47,613 bases of DNA from CALMRE01 sp964412895. Its GTDB lineage: Bacteria; UBP6; UBA1177; JAKLFG01. The notes below the pieces were generated by a model that was not told where the DNA came from, did not search any database, and saw only the letters and a program-made list of their open reading frames with translations. The stretch is from NCBI GenBank assembly GCA_964412895.1, contig CAYPQK010000010.1:1-47613 (forward strand), given 5' to 3'. Within the stretch, counting starts at the first letter, position 1; each line of letters begins with the position of its first letter. This document shows positions 35,651 through 42,130 of the stretch, piece after piece. The translations under genes and the position numbers were made by a program.

Positions 35651-36378
35651 CAGACGAGGCTCCGTTTTATAGAATTGAGGAAGTCGCTGGTGATGTTGGT
35701 CGCCTCGCCTTCGATCTTCTGGATGTTGCTGATGAAGTAGTTGTAGAAAATGGCGGCCGGTATCGCCGCGGCGAGGCCGAAGGCGGTTGCGATGAGCGCC
35801 TCAGATATGGCGGGGGCGATGGTGCCCAGCGTCGCGTTGCCGGTGATGCCGATGACATGGAACGCGTCCATGATCCCCCACACCGTGCCGAAGAGGCCTA
35901 TGAACGGGGCCGACGAGGCGGTGGTGGCGAGCAGTGTCAATGAATTCTCAAGCAACTGGTTGCGGGTCTGCGCCTCGCGCTTCATCGCCCGCTCGATATT
36001 GGCGACCAGTTCGTCCACCTTCGAGCCGATGACATGTATCCCTTTGGATTCCCACGATTTCTTCGTTTCGAAGAATTCGTTGTAGCCGGAGCGGAAGACC
36101 GTCGCGATGGGCGAATCCTGCAGTTTCTCGCTCTTGCGGTAAACCTCCTGGAAGTCCATGTTCTTCCAGAACAGCTCGATGAACTGTTCGGTGGCGATGA
36201 CCGCCTTGCGATGCTGGATGAACTTGAAAATGATGACGCCCCAGCAGAGGACCGACAGGAGAACGAGGCCTCCCAGAACGATGTTCACCACCAGCGAAGA
36301 GTTCTTCACCACCGCGATTATCGAGATGGCGGTTGCGGCCTGACCGGCCGCATCGATAAGGAAAGGAACCGAGTTCAT
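35650..36378 (-). CDS. tolQ: TolQ/ExbB-family proton channel subunit
   Basis: From ATG 36378 the product is 242 residues. It has three membrane segments, at about residues 25-50, 145-170 and 185-210. The family motif TTASSAPFIGLFGTVWGIMD is present, with LIATAFGLAAAIPAAIFYNY after it. TolQ forms the pentameric stator around TolR. GGGAG with a 7-base spacer marks ATG 36378; the frame is open to a TTG at 36411 but the added residues are not family-like. It is 101 bases downstream of htpG. Confidence 0.94.
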   Translation of the reverse strand: MNSVPFLIDAAGQAATAISIIAVVKNSSLVVNIVLGGLVLLSVLCWGVIIFKFIQHRKAVIATEQFIELFWKNMDFQEVYRKSEKLQDSPIATVFRSGYNEFFETKKSWESKGIHVIGSKVDELVANIERAMKREAQTRNQLLENSLTLLATTASSAPFIGLFGTVWGIMDAFHVIGITGNATLGTIAPAISEALIATAFGLAAAIPAAIFYNYFISNIQKIEGEATNITSDFLNSIKRSLV

Positions 36379-36479
36379 GCATACGCTCCCATGAAACCAC
36401 TTACTGCGCAACAGTAATATAAAAGGGGGAACGAGTCAATCTTATTCCCCGATTCGAGGGGATCCGCGACGGTCCGCCG

Positions 36480-38375
36480 TTATTTTCCCGCGTCGACCAT
36501 GAGGGTGGTGAGGCGCGAGGCAAAGGCGGCCGGGTCGTCGACCGGAAGCCCCGCGGTGAGGAGCGACTGGTCGTAGAGAAGCGCGGCGTAGTCGCGCAGT
36601 TTCGGTGCGTCGGGGTTTTCGGCGTGGAGCCGCGTGAGGGTGGCGAAGATCGCGTGGTCGGGGTTGAGTTCCAGCACCCGTTTCGCCTTGGGGGCGGGCA
36701 TATCACCGCGCATCGTCTCATTGAGTGTCTGCTCCATGGTGAGGCTTAAGCCGCCGTCGCCGCTCACGATGCAGGCGGGTGAACTTTTCAGCAGAGGCGA
36801 GAGGCGCACCTCGGCGACCTTCCCGTCGAGCAGTTTCTTCACCGTCTCGATAAGTCCCTTGTGGGTCTCCTCTTTCTTCTTCTGTTCTTCCGCCGCCTCT
36901 TTGTCGAGCGTGAGATCGGCGGCCGATATGGAACGAAGTTTCTTCCCTTCGTACTCGGAAAGTCCGACCGTCATGAATTCGTCTATCTTGTCAATGAAAT
37001 AGAGCACTTCGTAGCCCTTTTCGCGTAGCGCCTCCATCTGCGGCAGATGTTCGACCGCCGCCCGGTCGCGTCCCGCCGCGTAGTAGATATCGCTCTGCCC
37101 CTCCTTCATCCGGCCGACATACTCCTTGAGCGTCGCCGGCTTCTCGCCGAAGGAACTCGGGAAAAGGAGCAGATCCTTCAGTTTGTCGGCCTCGCGACCG
37201 AACCCGGCATAGACGCCCCCCTTGAGCGCCCGGCCGAACTCCTCCCAGAACTTCTCGTAGTCGTCGCGTTTGTTCTCGACCATGTATTTGAGCGCGTCGA
37301 GCACCTTCTTCTCGACATTTTTCGCGATGGTCTTGAGTTGGCGGTCGTGCTGGAGCACCTCGCGGCTGAGGTTGAGCGAGAAGTCGGGCGAATCGACCAG
37401 CCCTTTCACAAACCCGAGGTATTCGGGGAGCAGTTCCTTGCACTTCTCCATGATGAAGACCTGCCGCGAATAGAGCTTGAGGCCGCGCTCGAAGTGGGGC
37501 GACCAGAATTCGTACGGCACTTTCGACGGGATGAAGAGGAGCGCGGTGTATTCGACCGCCCCTTCGCCGCGGGTGTGAATGGTGTCGATCGGATCGTCCC
37601 ACGCATGGAATTCGGCGTGGTAGAATTCGCGGTACTGTTCGTCGCTCACCTCCTGTTTGGCGCGCTGCCACAGCGGCACCATGGAGTTGAGCGTCTTCAG
37701 CTCGGTCTCTTTCCCGTCGTCGCCTTTCGGCATATCCATTTTTATCGGATAGCGGATGAAGTCGCTGTAGCGCTTGACGAGCGTCTCTATCTCATGCGGG
37801 TCGAGGAGGTCGTTATCCATCCGTTCGGCTATGTCGTCGCGCAGGTGGAGGGTGATGGCGGTGCCGCGCGTCTCTTTGTCGCACTCTTCGACCGTGTAAC
37901 TGCCGTCGCCCGCCGATTCCCAGCGGACCCCTTTCTCGCTTTTGGCGGCGCGGGTCGCGAGCGTCACCTTCTTCGCCACCATGAAGGCGCTGTAGAACCC
38001 GACGCCGAACTGCCCGATGAGGGCGATGGCGGCGTTCTCGCCGCTTTTTTCCTGCCCCATCTTCTCGAAGAATTCCTTCGTGCCGCTCTTGGCTATGGTG
38101 CCGATATTCTCGACCACCTCGTCCTGCGTCATACCGATGCCGTTGTCGGTGATGGTGATGGTGCGCGCCTCCTTGTCGAGGGCGATGCGGATCCCCAGAT
38201 CGGTGTCGCTTCCCATGAGATCCGGTTCGGTGAGGGAGCGGAACTTCAGCTTATCGAGGGCGTCCGACGCGTTGGATATCAGTTCGCGCAGGAAGATCTC
38301 GCGGTGGGTGTAAATGCTGTTGATCATCAGGTCGAGGAGCTGTTTCGTTTCGGCCTTGAACTGTCTTTTTCCCAT
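36480..38375 (-). CDS. htpG: Chaperone protein HtpG (Hsp90)
   Basis: HtpG is the bacterial Hsp90, an ATP-driven chaperone. The 631-residue product has the N-terminal GHKL ATPase domain (YTHREIFLRELISNASDALD, ITITDNGIGMTQDEV, IGQFGVGFYSAFMVA), the middle domain (GVVDS-type block here GLVDSPDFSLNLSREVLQHD) and the C-terminal dimerisation domain. Length is typical. It has its own promoter at 38408-38435. It is transcribed toward tolQ and could be the first gene of a htpG-tol-pal transcript. Confidence 0.97.
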   Translation of the reverse strand: MGKRQFKAETKQLLDLMINSIYTHREIFLRELISNASDALDKLKFRSLTEPDLMGSDTDLGIRIALDKEARTITITDNGIGMTQDEVVENIGTIAKSGTKEFFEKMGQEKSGENAAIALIGQFGVGFYSAFMVAKKVTLATRAAKSEKGVRWESAGDGSYTVEECDKETRGTAITLHLRDDIAERMDNDLLDPHEIETLVKRYSDFIRYPIKMDMPKGDDGKETELKTLNSMVPLWQRAKQEVSDEQYREFYHAEFHAWDDPIDTIHTRGEGAVEYTALLFIPSKVPYEFWSPHFERGLKLYSRQVFIMEKCKELLPEYLGFVKGLVDSPDFSLNLSREVLQHDRQLKTIAKNVEKKVLDALKYMVENKRDDYEKFWEEFGRALKGGVYAGFGREADKLKDLLLFPSSFGEKPATLKEYVGRMKEGQSDIYYAAGRDRAAVEHLPQMEALREKGYEVLYFIDKIDEFMTVGLSEYEGKKLRSISAADLTLDKEAAEEQKKKEETHKGLIETVKKLLDGKVAEVRLSPLLKSSPACIVSGDGGLSLTMEQTLNETMRGDMPAPKAKRVLELNPDHAIFATLTRLHAENPDAPKLRDYAALLYDQSLLTAGLPVDDPAAFASRLTTLMVDAGK

Positions 38376-38387
38376 GGTCGTCTCCGT

Positions 38388-38400
38388 TACTTTGAAAGTA
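38388..38400. promoter_or_regulatory. 13-bp palindrome at the predicted htpG transcription start
   Basis: TACTTT-G-AAAGTA is a perfect inverted repeat with a one-base centre. It begins eight bases after the predicted -10 box of htpG, so it would lie at the start of the transcript. That is a plausible operator position. It is not the CIRCE element. Function is inferred only from location and symmetry. Confidence 0.4.
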
Positions 38401-38407
38401 CGAATCT

Positions 38408-38435
38408 CTTATAGGGAGGAAAGGAGGAAAGTCAA
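38408..38435 (-). promoter_or_regulatory. Predicted htpG promoter
   Basis: Read on the minus strand, TTGACT (38435-38430) and TATAAG (38413-38408) are separated by 16 bases, a good sigma-70 type match. The leader would be about 25 bases. No heat-shock sigma-32 signature was recognised. Confidence 0.7.
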
Positions 38436-38442
38436 GGCGGAA

Positions 38443-38493
38443 AACTCACCCCGCCTTACGGCACCCCTCTCTTGCCACAAGAGAGGGGACGGG
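38443..38493. repeat. Hairpin repeat copy R1
   Basis: The copy starts AACTCACCCC, then a GC-rich segment. It continues with a perfect 11-bp hairpin, CCCCTCTCTTG (38464-38474) with CAAGAGAGGGG (38478-38488) around CCA, and then ACGGG. It lacks the closing GTGAGTT and runs directly into copy R2. It lies just upstream of the htpG promoter. Confidence 0.88.
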
Positions 38494-38494
38494 A

Positions 38495-38620
38495 AACTCA
38501 CCCCGGCCTGACGGCTCCCCTTCCTCGCATGAATGCTCCGGCTTCCGGCCTGACGATGCTCCACCGGAGCCTCGTCCGGGACGGCCTACAGTGCCACAAG
38601 AGAGGGGACGGGGGTGAGTT
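38495..38620. repeat. Hairpin repeat copy R2, interrupted by a second palindromic sequence
   Basis: AACTCACCCCGGCCTGACGG at 38495-38514 and TGCCACAAGAGAGGGGACGG to GTGAGTT at 38592-38620 are the two ends of the repeat. The left hairpin arm is broken after CTCCCCTT. The interior (about 38526-38591) holds a different inverted repeat, GCTCCGG (38535-38541) with CCGGAGC (38564-38570). The final GTGAGTT overlaps the stop codon of the DUF559 gene by one base. Confidence 0.8.
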
Positions 38621-38988
38621 CAGAGTCCCAGCGTCTTCAACACCGCATCGATATCTTTTTCGACAGCGAAAGTTGATATTCGCACGGTCCGGTAGCCGAG
38701 TTGCGATATCATGTGGTCACGGAGCTTATCCCGTTCTTCAGTAAGATCATGTATTGAGCCATCGATCTCGATCAGCAACATCTCTTCAGCACAGAAAAAG
38801 TCGGCGATATAAAAACGAAGAATGTTGTCATATTCAAACACTATCGGGTGTTGACGAAGTATTTTTTTGCCTTTTCGCTGGCGGTTACGGACCGCTTCCC
38901 AGAACATCTTTTCTGTTGGCGTCTGATTTTTTCTTAACTGCCGCACCGTTTGTAGAATGAGTGTCTTGGTCGATTCAGGTATGCGCAT
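38620..38988 (-). CDS. DUF559 (Vsr-like) endonuclease-domain protein, bracketed by repeats
   Basis: The 122-residue product shows the DUF559 pattern. LRKNQTPTEKMFWEAVRNRQ leads to KILRQHPIV, the PD-(D/E)XK-like core YIADFFCAEEMLLIEIDGSIHD, and LGYRTVRISTFAVEKDIDAV. The family is related to very-short-patch-repair endonucleases; its cellular role is not established. Base composition is more AT-rich than its neighbours. No normal ribosome-binding site exists; GGGGTGAG of the adjacent repeat lies about 7 bases before the ATG and could serve. A perfect 10-bp inverted repeat, GGGGTGAGTT at 38611-38620 and AACTCACCCC at 38994-39003, encloses the gene. Confidence 0.85.
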   Translation of the reverse strand: MRIPESTKTLILQTVRQLRKNQTPTEKMFWEAVRNRQRKGKKILRQHPIVFEYDNILRFYIADFFCAEEMLLIEIDGSIHDLTEERDKLRDHMISQLGYRTVRISTFAVEKDIDAVLKTLGL

Positions 38989-38993
38989 GAATT

Positions 38994-39043
38994 AACTCAC
39001 CCCGGCCTTCCGGCCACCCCTCTCTTGCCACAAGAGAGGGGAA
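38994..39043. repeat. Hairpin repeat copy R3
   Basis: AACTCACCCCGGCCTTCCGG begins five bases upstream of the DUF559 start codon. It continues into the same 11-bp hairpin, CCCCTCTCTTG (39017-39027) with CAAGAGAGGGG (39031-39041) around CCA. The right end is truncated; after GGGG the sequence turns A-rich. GGCC-TT-CCGGCC adds a second small palindrome. Confidence 0.88.
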
Positions 39044-39112
39044 AAACTAAACTCCCTCAATCCCCCTTGACAGGGAAACGCCAAACAAGAGCAAGAGATA
39101 TTAATGATAGTT

Positions 39113-40006
39113 TCAGACACTTGAGCCGAGCAGGCGAAGTTGATCATCAAAAAGCGCAAAACCATTAAGATTGTAGCCGTTTAATATCACAACAAACAAG
39201 GTTTCTTTTTTCTTGCCAACGGGAAATACCAATCCATCCCAAAGAGACAATCCCGTGCTAAGAGGTCTGTGCTCTTTATGAAAAGATTCCGACAAATTGA
39301 TGAGCTTCGAGTTTTTAATGGCAAAAAGTTCGCTGTGACTATCTACCATGCCACAGTATTGGGCCTCTTGGGGAAGATTCAGTGACAACTCGTAAAATGA
39401 GTATCCATCTAAAAAATCTTTAATGAGCGTCACCGTAACGTCTTTTGGATTGGCCGGTTTTTCAGAGAGGGCTTTCTCTGTCCCTTTTTCACAACCATAA
39501 ATCTTCCGTTCTTTCTGAAGATAAGATGCTACTAATTTGCTCTTCAATTGCTGGTCGATTTTCTTGGGAATGGTAGTAGGCATTTTCTTTACTTCAGTTC
39601 CCGACGGAACAACGAGTAAGGGTTGATATATCTCGCCTCCCCACATATACATCTTGGGCGCGTCTTTTGAAATAGCTTCTTTGATTTTAGGGGGAGTCTC
39701 AAAACTGAAGTCAGTTGTCGACAAGAAATTCCCCAACCACAAAAGCAACCCTGCCTTAATGGGTTTTGATTTGTAGTCGATGATGTCCCATGATTTATCA
39801 AAAAGGTTTTGAGCACAATGTTCAGTGCTTGCCTGTTCAGTAATATCCTCGGTTTCATAATAACAGGCAGATTGCCACTTGTCAGCGGTTCTTACAAATG
39901 CAATACGGACCTTTTTTCCGTCGAAGAAACCAATGGCCGAAAGATCGTCAGCGCCGTATAGTTGACTAGCAAAAAACGATAGAAGAAGGAGTGCTCTTTT
40001 CAACAT
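39113..40006 (-). CDS. Unrecognised secreted protein in AT-richer DNA
   Basis: I do not recognise this 297-residue protein. It starts with a short signal peptide (MLKRALLLLSFFASQLYGAD, cleavage likely after YGA) and has no other membrane segment. Cysteines are sparse (about five). Base composition is visibly more AT-rich than flanking genes, and it lies between hairpin-repeat copies, suggesting acquisition. It has its own well-matched promoter and a GGAGA ribosome-binding site. A periplasmic or secreted location is inferred from the signal sequence only. Confidence 0.75.
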   Translation of the reverse strand: MLKRALLLLSFFASQLYGADDLSAIGFFDGKKVRIAFVRTADKWQSACYYETEDITEQASTEHCAQNLFDKSWDIIDYKSKPIKAGLLLWLGNFLSTTDFSFETPPKIKEAISKDAPKMYMWGGEIYQPLLVVPSGTEVKKMPTTIPKKIDQQLKSKLVASYLQKERKIYGCEKGTEKALSEKPANPKDVTVTLIKDFLDGYSFYELSLNLPQEAQYCGMVDSHSELFAIKNSKLINLSESFHKEHRPLSTGLSLWDGLVFPVGKKKETLFVVILNGYNLNGFALFDDQLRLLGSSV

Positions 40007-40042
40007 CGGCTTTCTCCGTTTCCCCGAGATATTAACTTGCCG

Positions 40043-40070
40043 ATTATATCGTCCCTGAAAATCAAGTCAA
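40043..40070 (-). promoter_or_regulatory. Predicted promoter of the secreted orphan gene
   Basis: On the minus strand, TTGACT (40070-40065) and a perfect TATAAT (40048-40043) are 16 bases apart. Transcription would start near 40036, giving a leader of about 30 bases. It lies between repeat copy R4 and the gene. Confidence 0.75.
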
Positions 40071-40109
40071 GCGCGCATGTCCTGCTATGCCGCCCTGTCA
40101 AGGGAGCAA

Positions 40110-40168
40110 AACTCACTTCGCCTGACGGCTCCCCTCTCTTGCTCCAAGAGAGGGGGCGGGGGTGAGTT
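40110..40168. repeat. Hairpin repeat copy R4, complete, inside the 3' end of the hydrolase gene
   Basis: This is the complete form: AACTCACTTCGCCTGACGG, then the 11-bp hairpin CCCCTCTCTTG (40131-40141) with CAAGAGAGGGG (40145-40155) around CTC, then GCGGGGGTGAGTT. The ends AACTCAC and GTGAGTT are inverted copies. It contains the stop codon and about 18 final codons of the gene read from 40925. Confidence 0.88.
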
Positions 40169-40925
40169 CTATCACCATCCCGTCGTAGCCCGGTTCGACG
40201 CCGGCGGGGAGGGTACGCAGGAGTTCTTCGTGGTCGAAGCGGTGGTTCATGTGGGTGAGGATGGCGCGGCGCGGGGCGATGCGTTGGATGAGGGCGAGGA
40301 TATCGTCCAGTTTCATGTGTTTGTAATGATCGTGCTTGACGGTGCAGGAGATGACGAGGGTGTCGAGTCGGCGCAGTTTTTCCAGTTCGGTCGGCGCTAT
40401 CTCGCTGATGTCGGCGATGAAGGCGAAGTCGCCGGTACGGAAGCTCGCCATCGCGCTTTGCCCGTGCCGGTGGTAGAGCGGCGTGAGGGTAAGATCGCCG
40501 CAGGTCACCGGGCCGTCGCCGGTCACCGGGCGCGGATCGAGGAAGTTGATGTCGCTGTATTCGTTCTCGTCGAACAGATACTGGAACCGCCGGCGCGCCG
40601 TGGCGATGACCGACGGCAGGGCGTAGAGCGGCAGGGGTGCCTTGTTGCGGAACGAGAATATCCGCAGATCGTCTATCCCGGCGAAATGGTCGCTGTGATC
40701 GTGGGTGAGCCAGAGGGCGTCGAGCCGCTGTATCCCGGCGGCGAGCAGTTGCAGCCGTATCTCGAAGGGAGTATCGATGAGGAGCGTGGTCTGCGCCGTC
40801 TCTAGGAGTATCGCGAATCGGGTGCGGCGGTTGCGCGGATCGGTCGAATGACAGACGGGGCAATCGCACAGGAGCTGTGGAGAACCGGTGGACGATCCGG
40901 TGCCCAGAAGGGTGACCCGCATCAT
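40113..40925 (-). CDS. Metallo-beta-lactamase fold hydrolase, PhnP-like
   Basis: The 270-residue product has the PhnP-like start LLGTGSSTGSPQLLCDCPVC, with a CDCPVC zinc-binding cluster. The metal motif is LTHDHSDH (His75, His77, Asp79, His80), and later motifs include ILTHMNHRF. PhnP acts as a cyclic phosphodiesterase; the substrate here is unknown. The last residues (LTPAPSLGAREGSRQAK) and stop are encoded by repeat R4, so the native C terminus was probably replaced. The start overlaps the preceding stop (ATGA), marking it as the third gene of a coupled set. Confidence 0.85.
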   Translation of the reverse strand: MMRVTLLGTGSSTGSPQLLCDCPVCHSTDPRNRRTRFAILLETAQTTLLIDTPFEIRLQLLAAGIQRLDALWLTHDHSDHFAGIDDLRIFSFRNKAPLPLYALPSVIATARRRFQYLFDENEYSDINFLDPRPVTGDGPVTCGDLTLTPLYHRHGQSAMASFRTGDFAFIADISEIAPTELEKLRRLDTLVISCTVKHDHYKHMKLDDILALIQRIAPRRAILTHMNHRFDHEELLRTLPAGVEPGYDGMVIELTPAPSLGAREGSRQAK

Positions 40926-42130
40926 CCGAAGAACTTCTTGAAGATACTCTTTTTATTCTTGCCGAGCATCGTGTCCTCATAGGCGTCGATGATCCCCTTG
41001 AGCCGTTCTATCTCGCTTCTCAACAACGCTATCTCGCGCTCTTTCGGGTCGGCGGGACCGGTGTCGGGGCTGTCGGGCGGGCCGTCCTGCCCGTTCGGCG
41101 GCCTATCGGCGGGCGTCGCGGAGCGTTCCTCCTCCACCAGCGCGGTGGGGACCGGGTCCTCTATCTCGAAGAGTTTCTGGTATTCGCCGTCATCGCCGCG
41201 GCAGACGCACATCAGCAGGACGCCGCCGTGGGCCGTTATCGAATCGGCCACCTCGCCCGGCTTGTAGAGCAGGAGCGATTCTATCGCCTGCTCCGCCTCG
41301 CCGAGCAGGAACAGGGTGCGGAAGAACCAGCGGTTGAGCGACCGGTCGAAGACCAGTTCGTTGCGCCGGAGCTGTATCTGGGCCGGTATCTCGCGCAGAA
41401 CGATGAACAGTTTGGTCATCCGGTTGTCCTTGAACACCGCGATGGAGCCGTAGCGGTCGAGGAGCACCTTGAGCGTCTGGGTTTCCTTCGGCTTCTCTTC
41501 TTCCGCCGCTTTTTCCGGGACGGGAGCAGGCTCCTTGATCTTTACCGGAGCGGCGATATCGACCGTTTCGGCGGAGGCTTGTGCGCTGATGGGTTGCGGG
41601 GCTTGCCCGTCCGCCTTCGGGCCGGAGCCTACGGCGGAGGACCCAGAGCCTTGTGCGACGGCGGGGGCGGGGCAGACAAGCGTTGAAAGGCGCAGGATGC
41701 TCGACTGCGGGTTGATGTTGTTCGACAGGCAGAGGTTCTTTATCTCGGTCTTCTTCTGGTTAAAGAAGCGGCCCGCCGCCACCTGTTCGAACTCGATGCG
41801 GTTGTCGGCGGCGCGGTAGTCGAGCGTACCCATCAGGTAGATGAGAAGCGAGTTCTGACCTTCGCCCGCCGAAAGGAAGTAGGGGAGCGCCGGTACCTCG
41901 CGGTCGAGCTGGCGGAACCACTTTTTATATTCGGGGCGCGCCAGTTTCTTTTCCAGATCGAAGAATCCGAGCTGCCGCTTGTTTTCGTTGGCGCCGAAGG
42001 AGAGGACGACGCTCGCCTCATAGCGACGGATCATCTCGGAGTTCTCGACGATCGCCTCGAGCGTCCGCTTCACCTTCTCGACATTTCCCGCGACGATGGT
42101 GTTCTCGTCGATATGTATCGTGGTCAGCAT
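40922..42130 (-). CDS. Unrecognised 402-residue cytoplasmic protein coupled to the kinase-GGDEF gene
   Basis: No family was recognised. The protein has no signal peptide or membrane segment. An N-terminal part (residues 1-140) includes VVLSFGANENKRQLGFFDLE. A Pro/Ala-rich linker follows (about 150-215), then a second globular part (about 218-325, LKVLLDRYGSIAVFKDNRMT). A Pro/Gly/Asp-rich stretch and a C-terminal coiled coil (EREIALLRSEIERLKGIID) with a basic end KKSIFKKFFG come last. ATG 42130 shares a base with the kinase stop (TGATG). It may scaffold or modulate the kinase; this is inference from context. Confidence 0.75.
   Translation of the reverse strand: MLTTIHIDENTIVAGNVEKVKRTLEAIVENSEMIRRYEASVVLSFGANENKRQLGFFDLEKKLARPEYKKWFRQLDREVPALPYFLSAGEGQNSLLIYLMGTLDYRAADNRIEFEQVAAGRFFNQKKTEIKNLCLSNNINPQSSILRLSTLVCPAPAVAQGSGSSAVGSGPKADGQAPQPISAQASAETVDIAAPVKIKEPAPVPEKAAEEEKPKETQTLKVLLDRYGSIAVFKDNRMTKLFIVLREIPAQIQLRRNELVFDRSLNRWFFRTLFLLGEAEQAIESLLLYKPGEVADSITAHGGVLLMCVCRGDDGEYQKLFEIEDPVPTALVEEERSATPADRPPNGQDGPPDSPDTGPADPKEREIALLRSEIERLKGIIDAYEDTMLGKNKKSIFKKFFG

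Noticed and set aside
36379..36479. Promoter between htpG and tolQ
   Set aside because: TTGACT occurs on the minus strand (36439-36434) but no -10 box lies at acceptable spacing; TATATT is only 12 bases away. Cotranscription with htpG is as likely.
37047..38414. 455-codon plus-strand frame opposite htpG
   Set aside because: htpG is unambiguous on the other strand. The plus frame has no ribosome-binding site or recognisable domain and reflects codon bias.
38472..38744. 90-codon plus-strand frame through the repeats
   Set aside because: It reads through hairpin repeats and the antisense of the DUF559 gene; no ribosome-binding site or family similarity.
38443..39043. CRISPR-like array
   Set aside because: The hairpin units are irregularly spaced, variously truncated and enclose a gene. 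There are no uniform spacers or cas genes.
40000..40980. 326-codon minus-strand frame overlapping the hydrolase gene
   Set aside because: It is Arg/Pro-rich out-of-frame translation of the PhnP-like gene, whose own frame has all metal-binding motifs.
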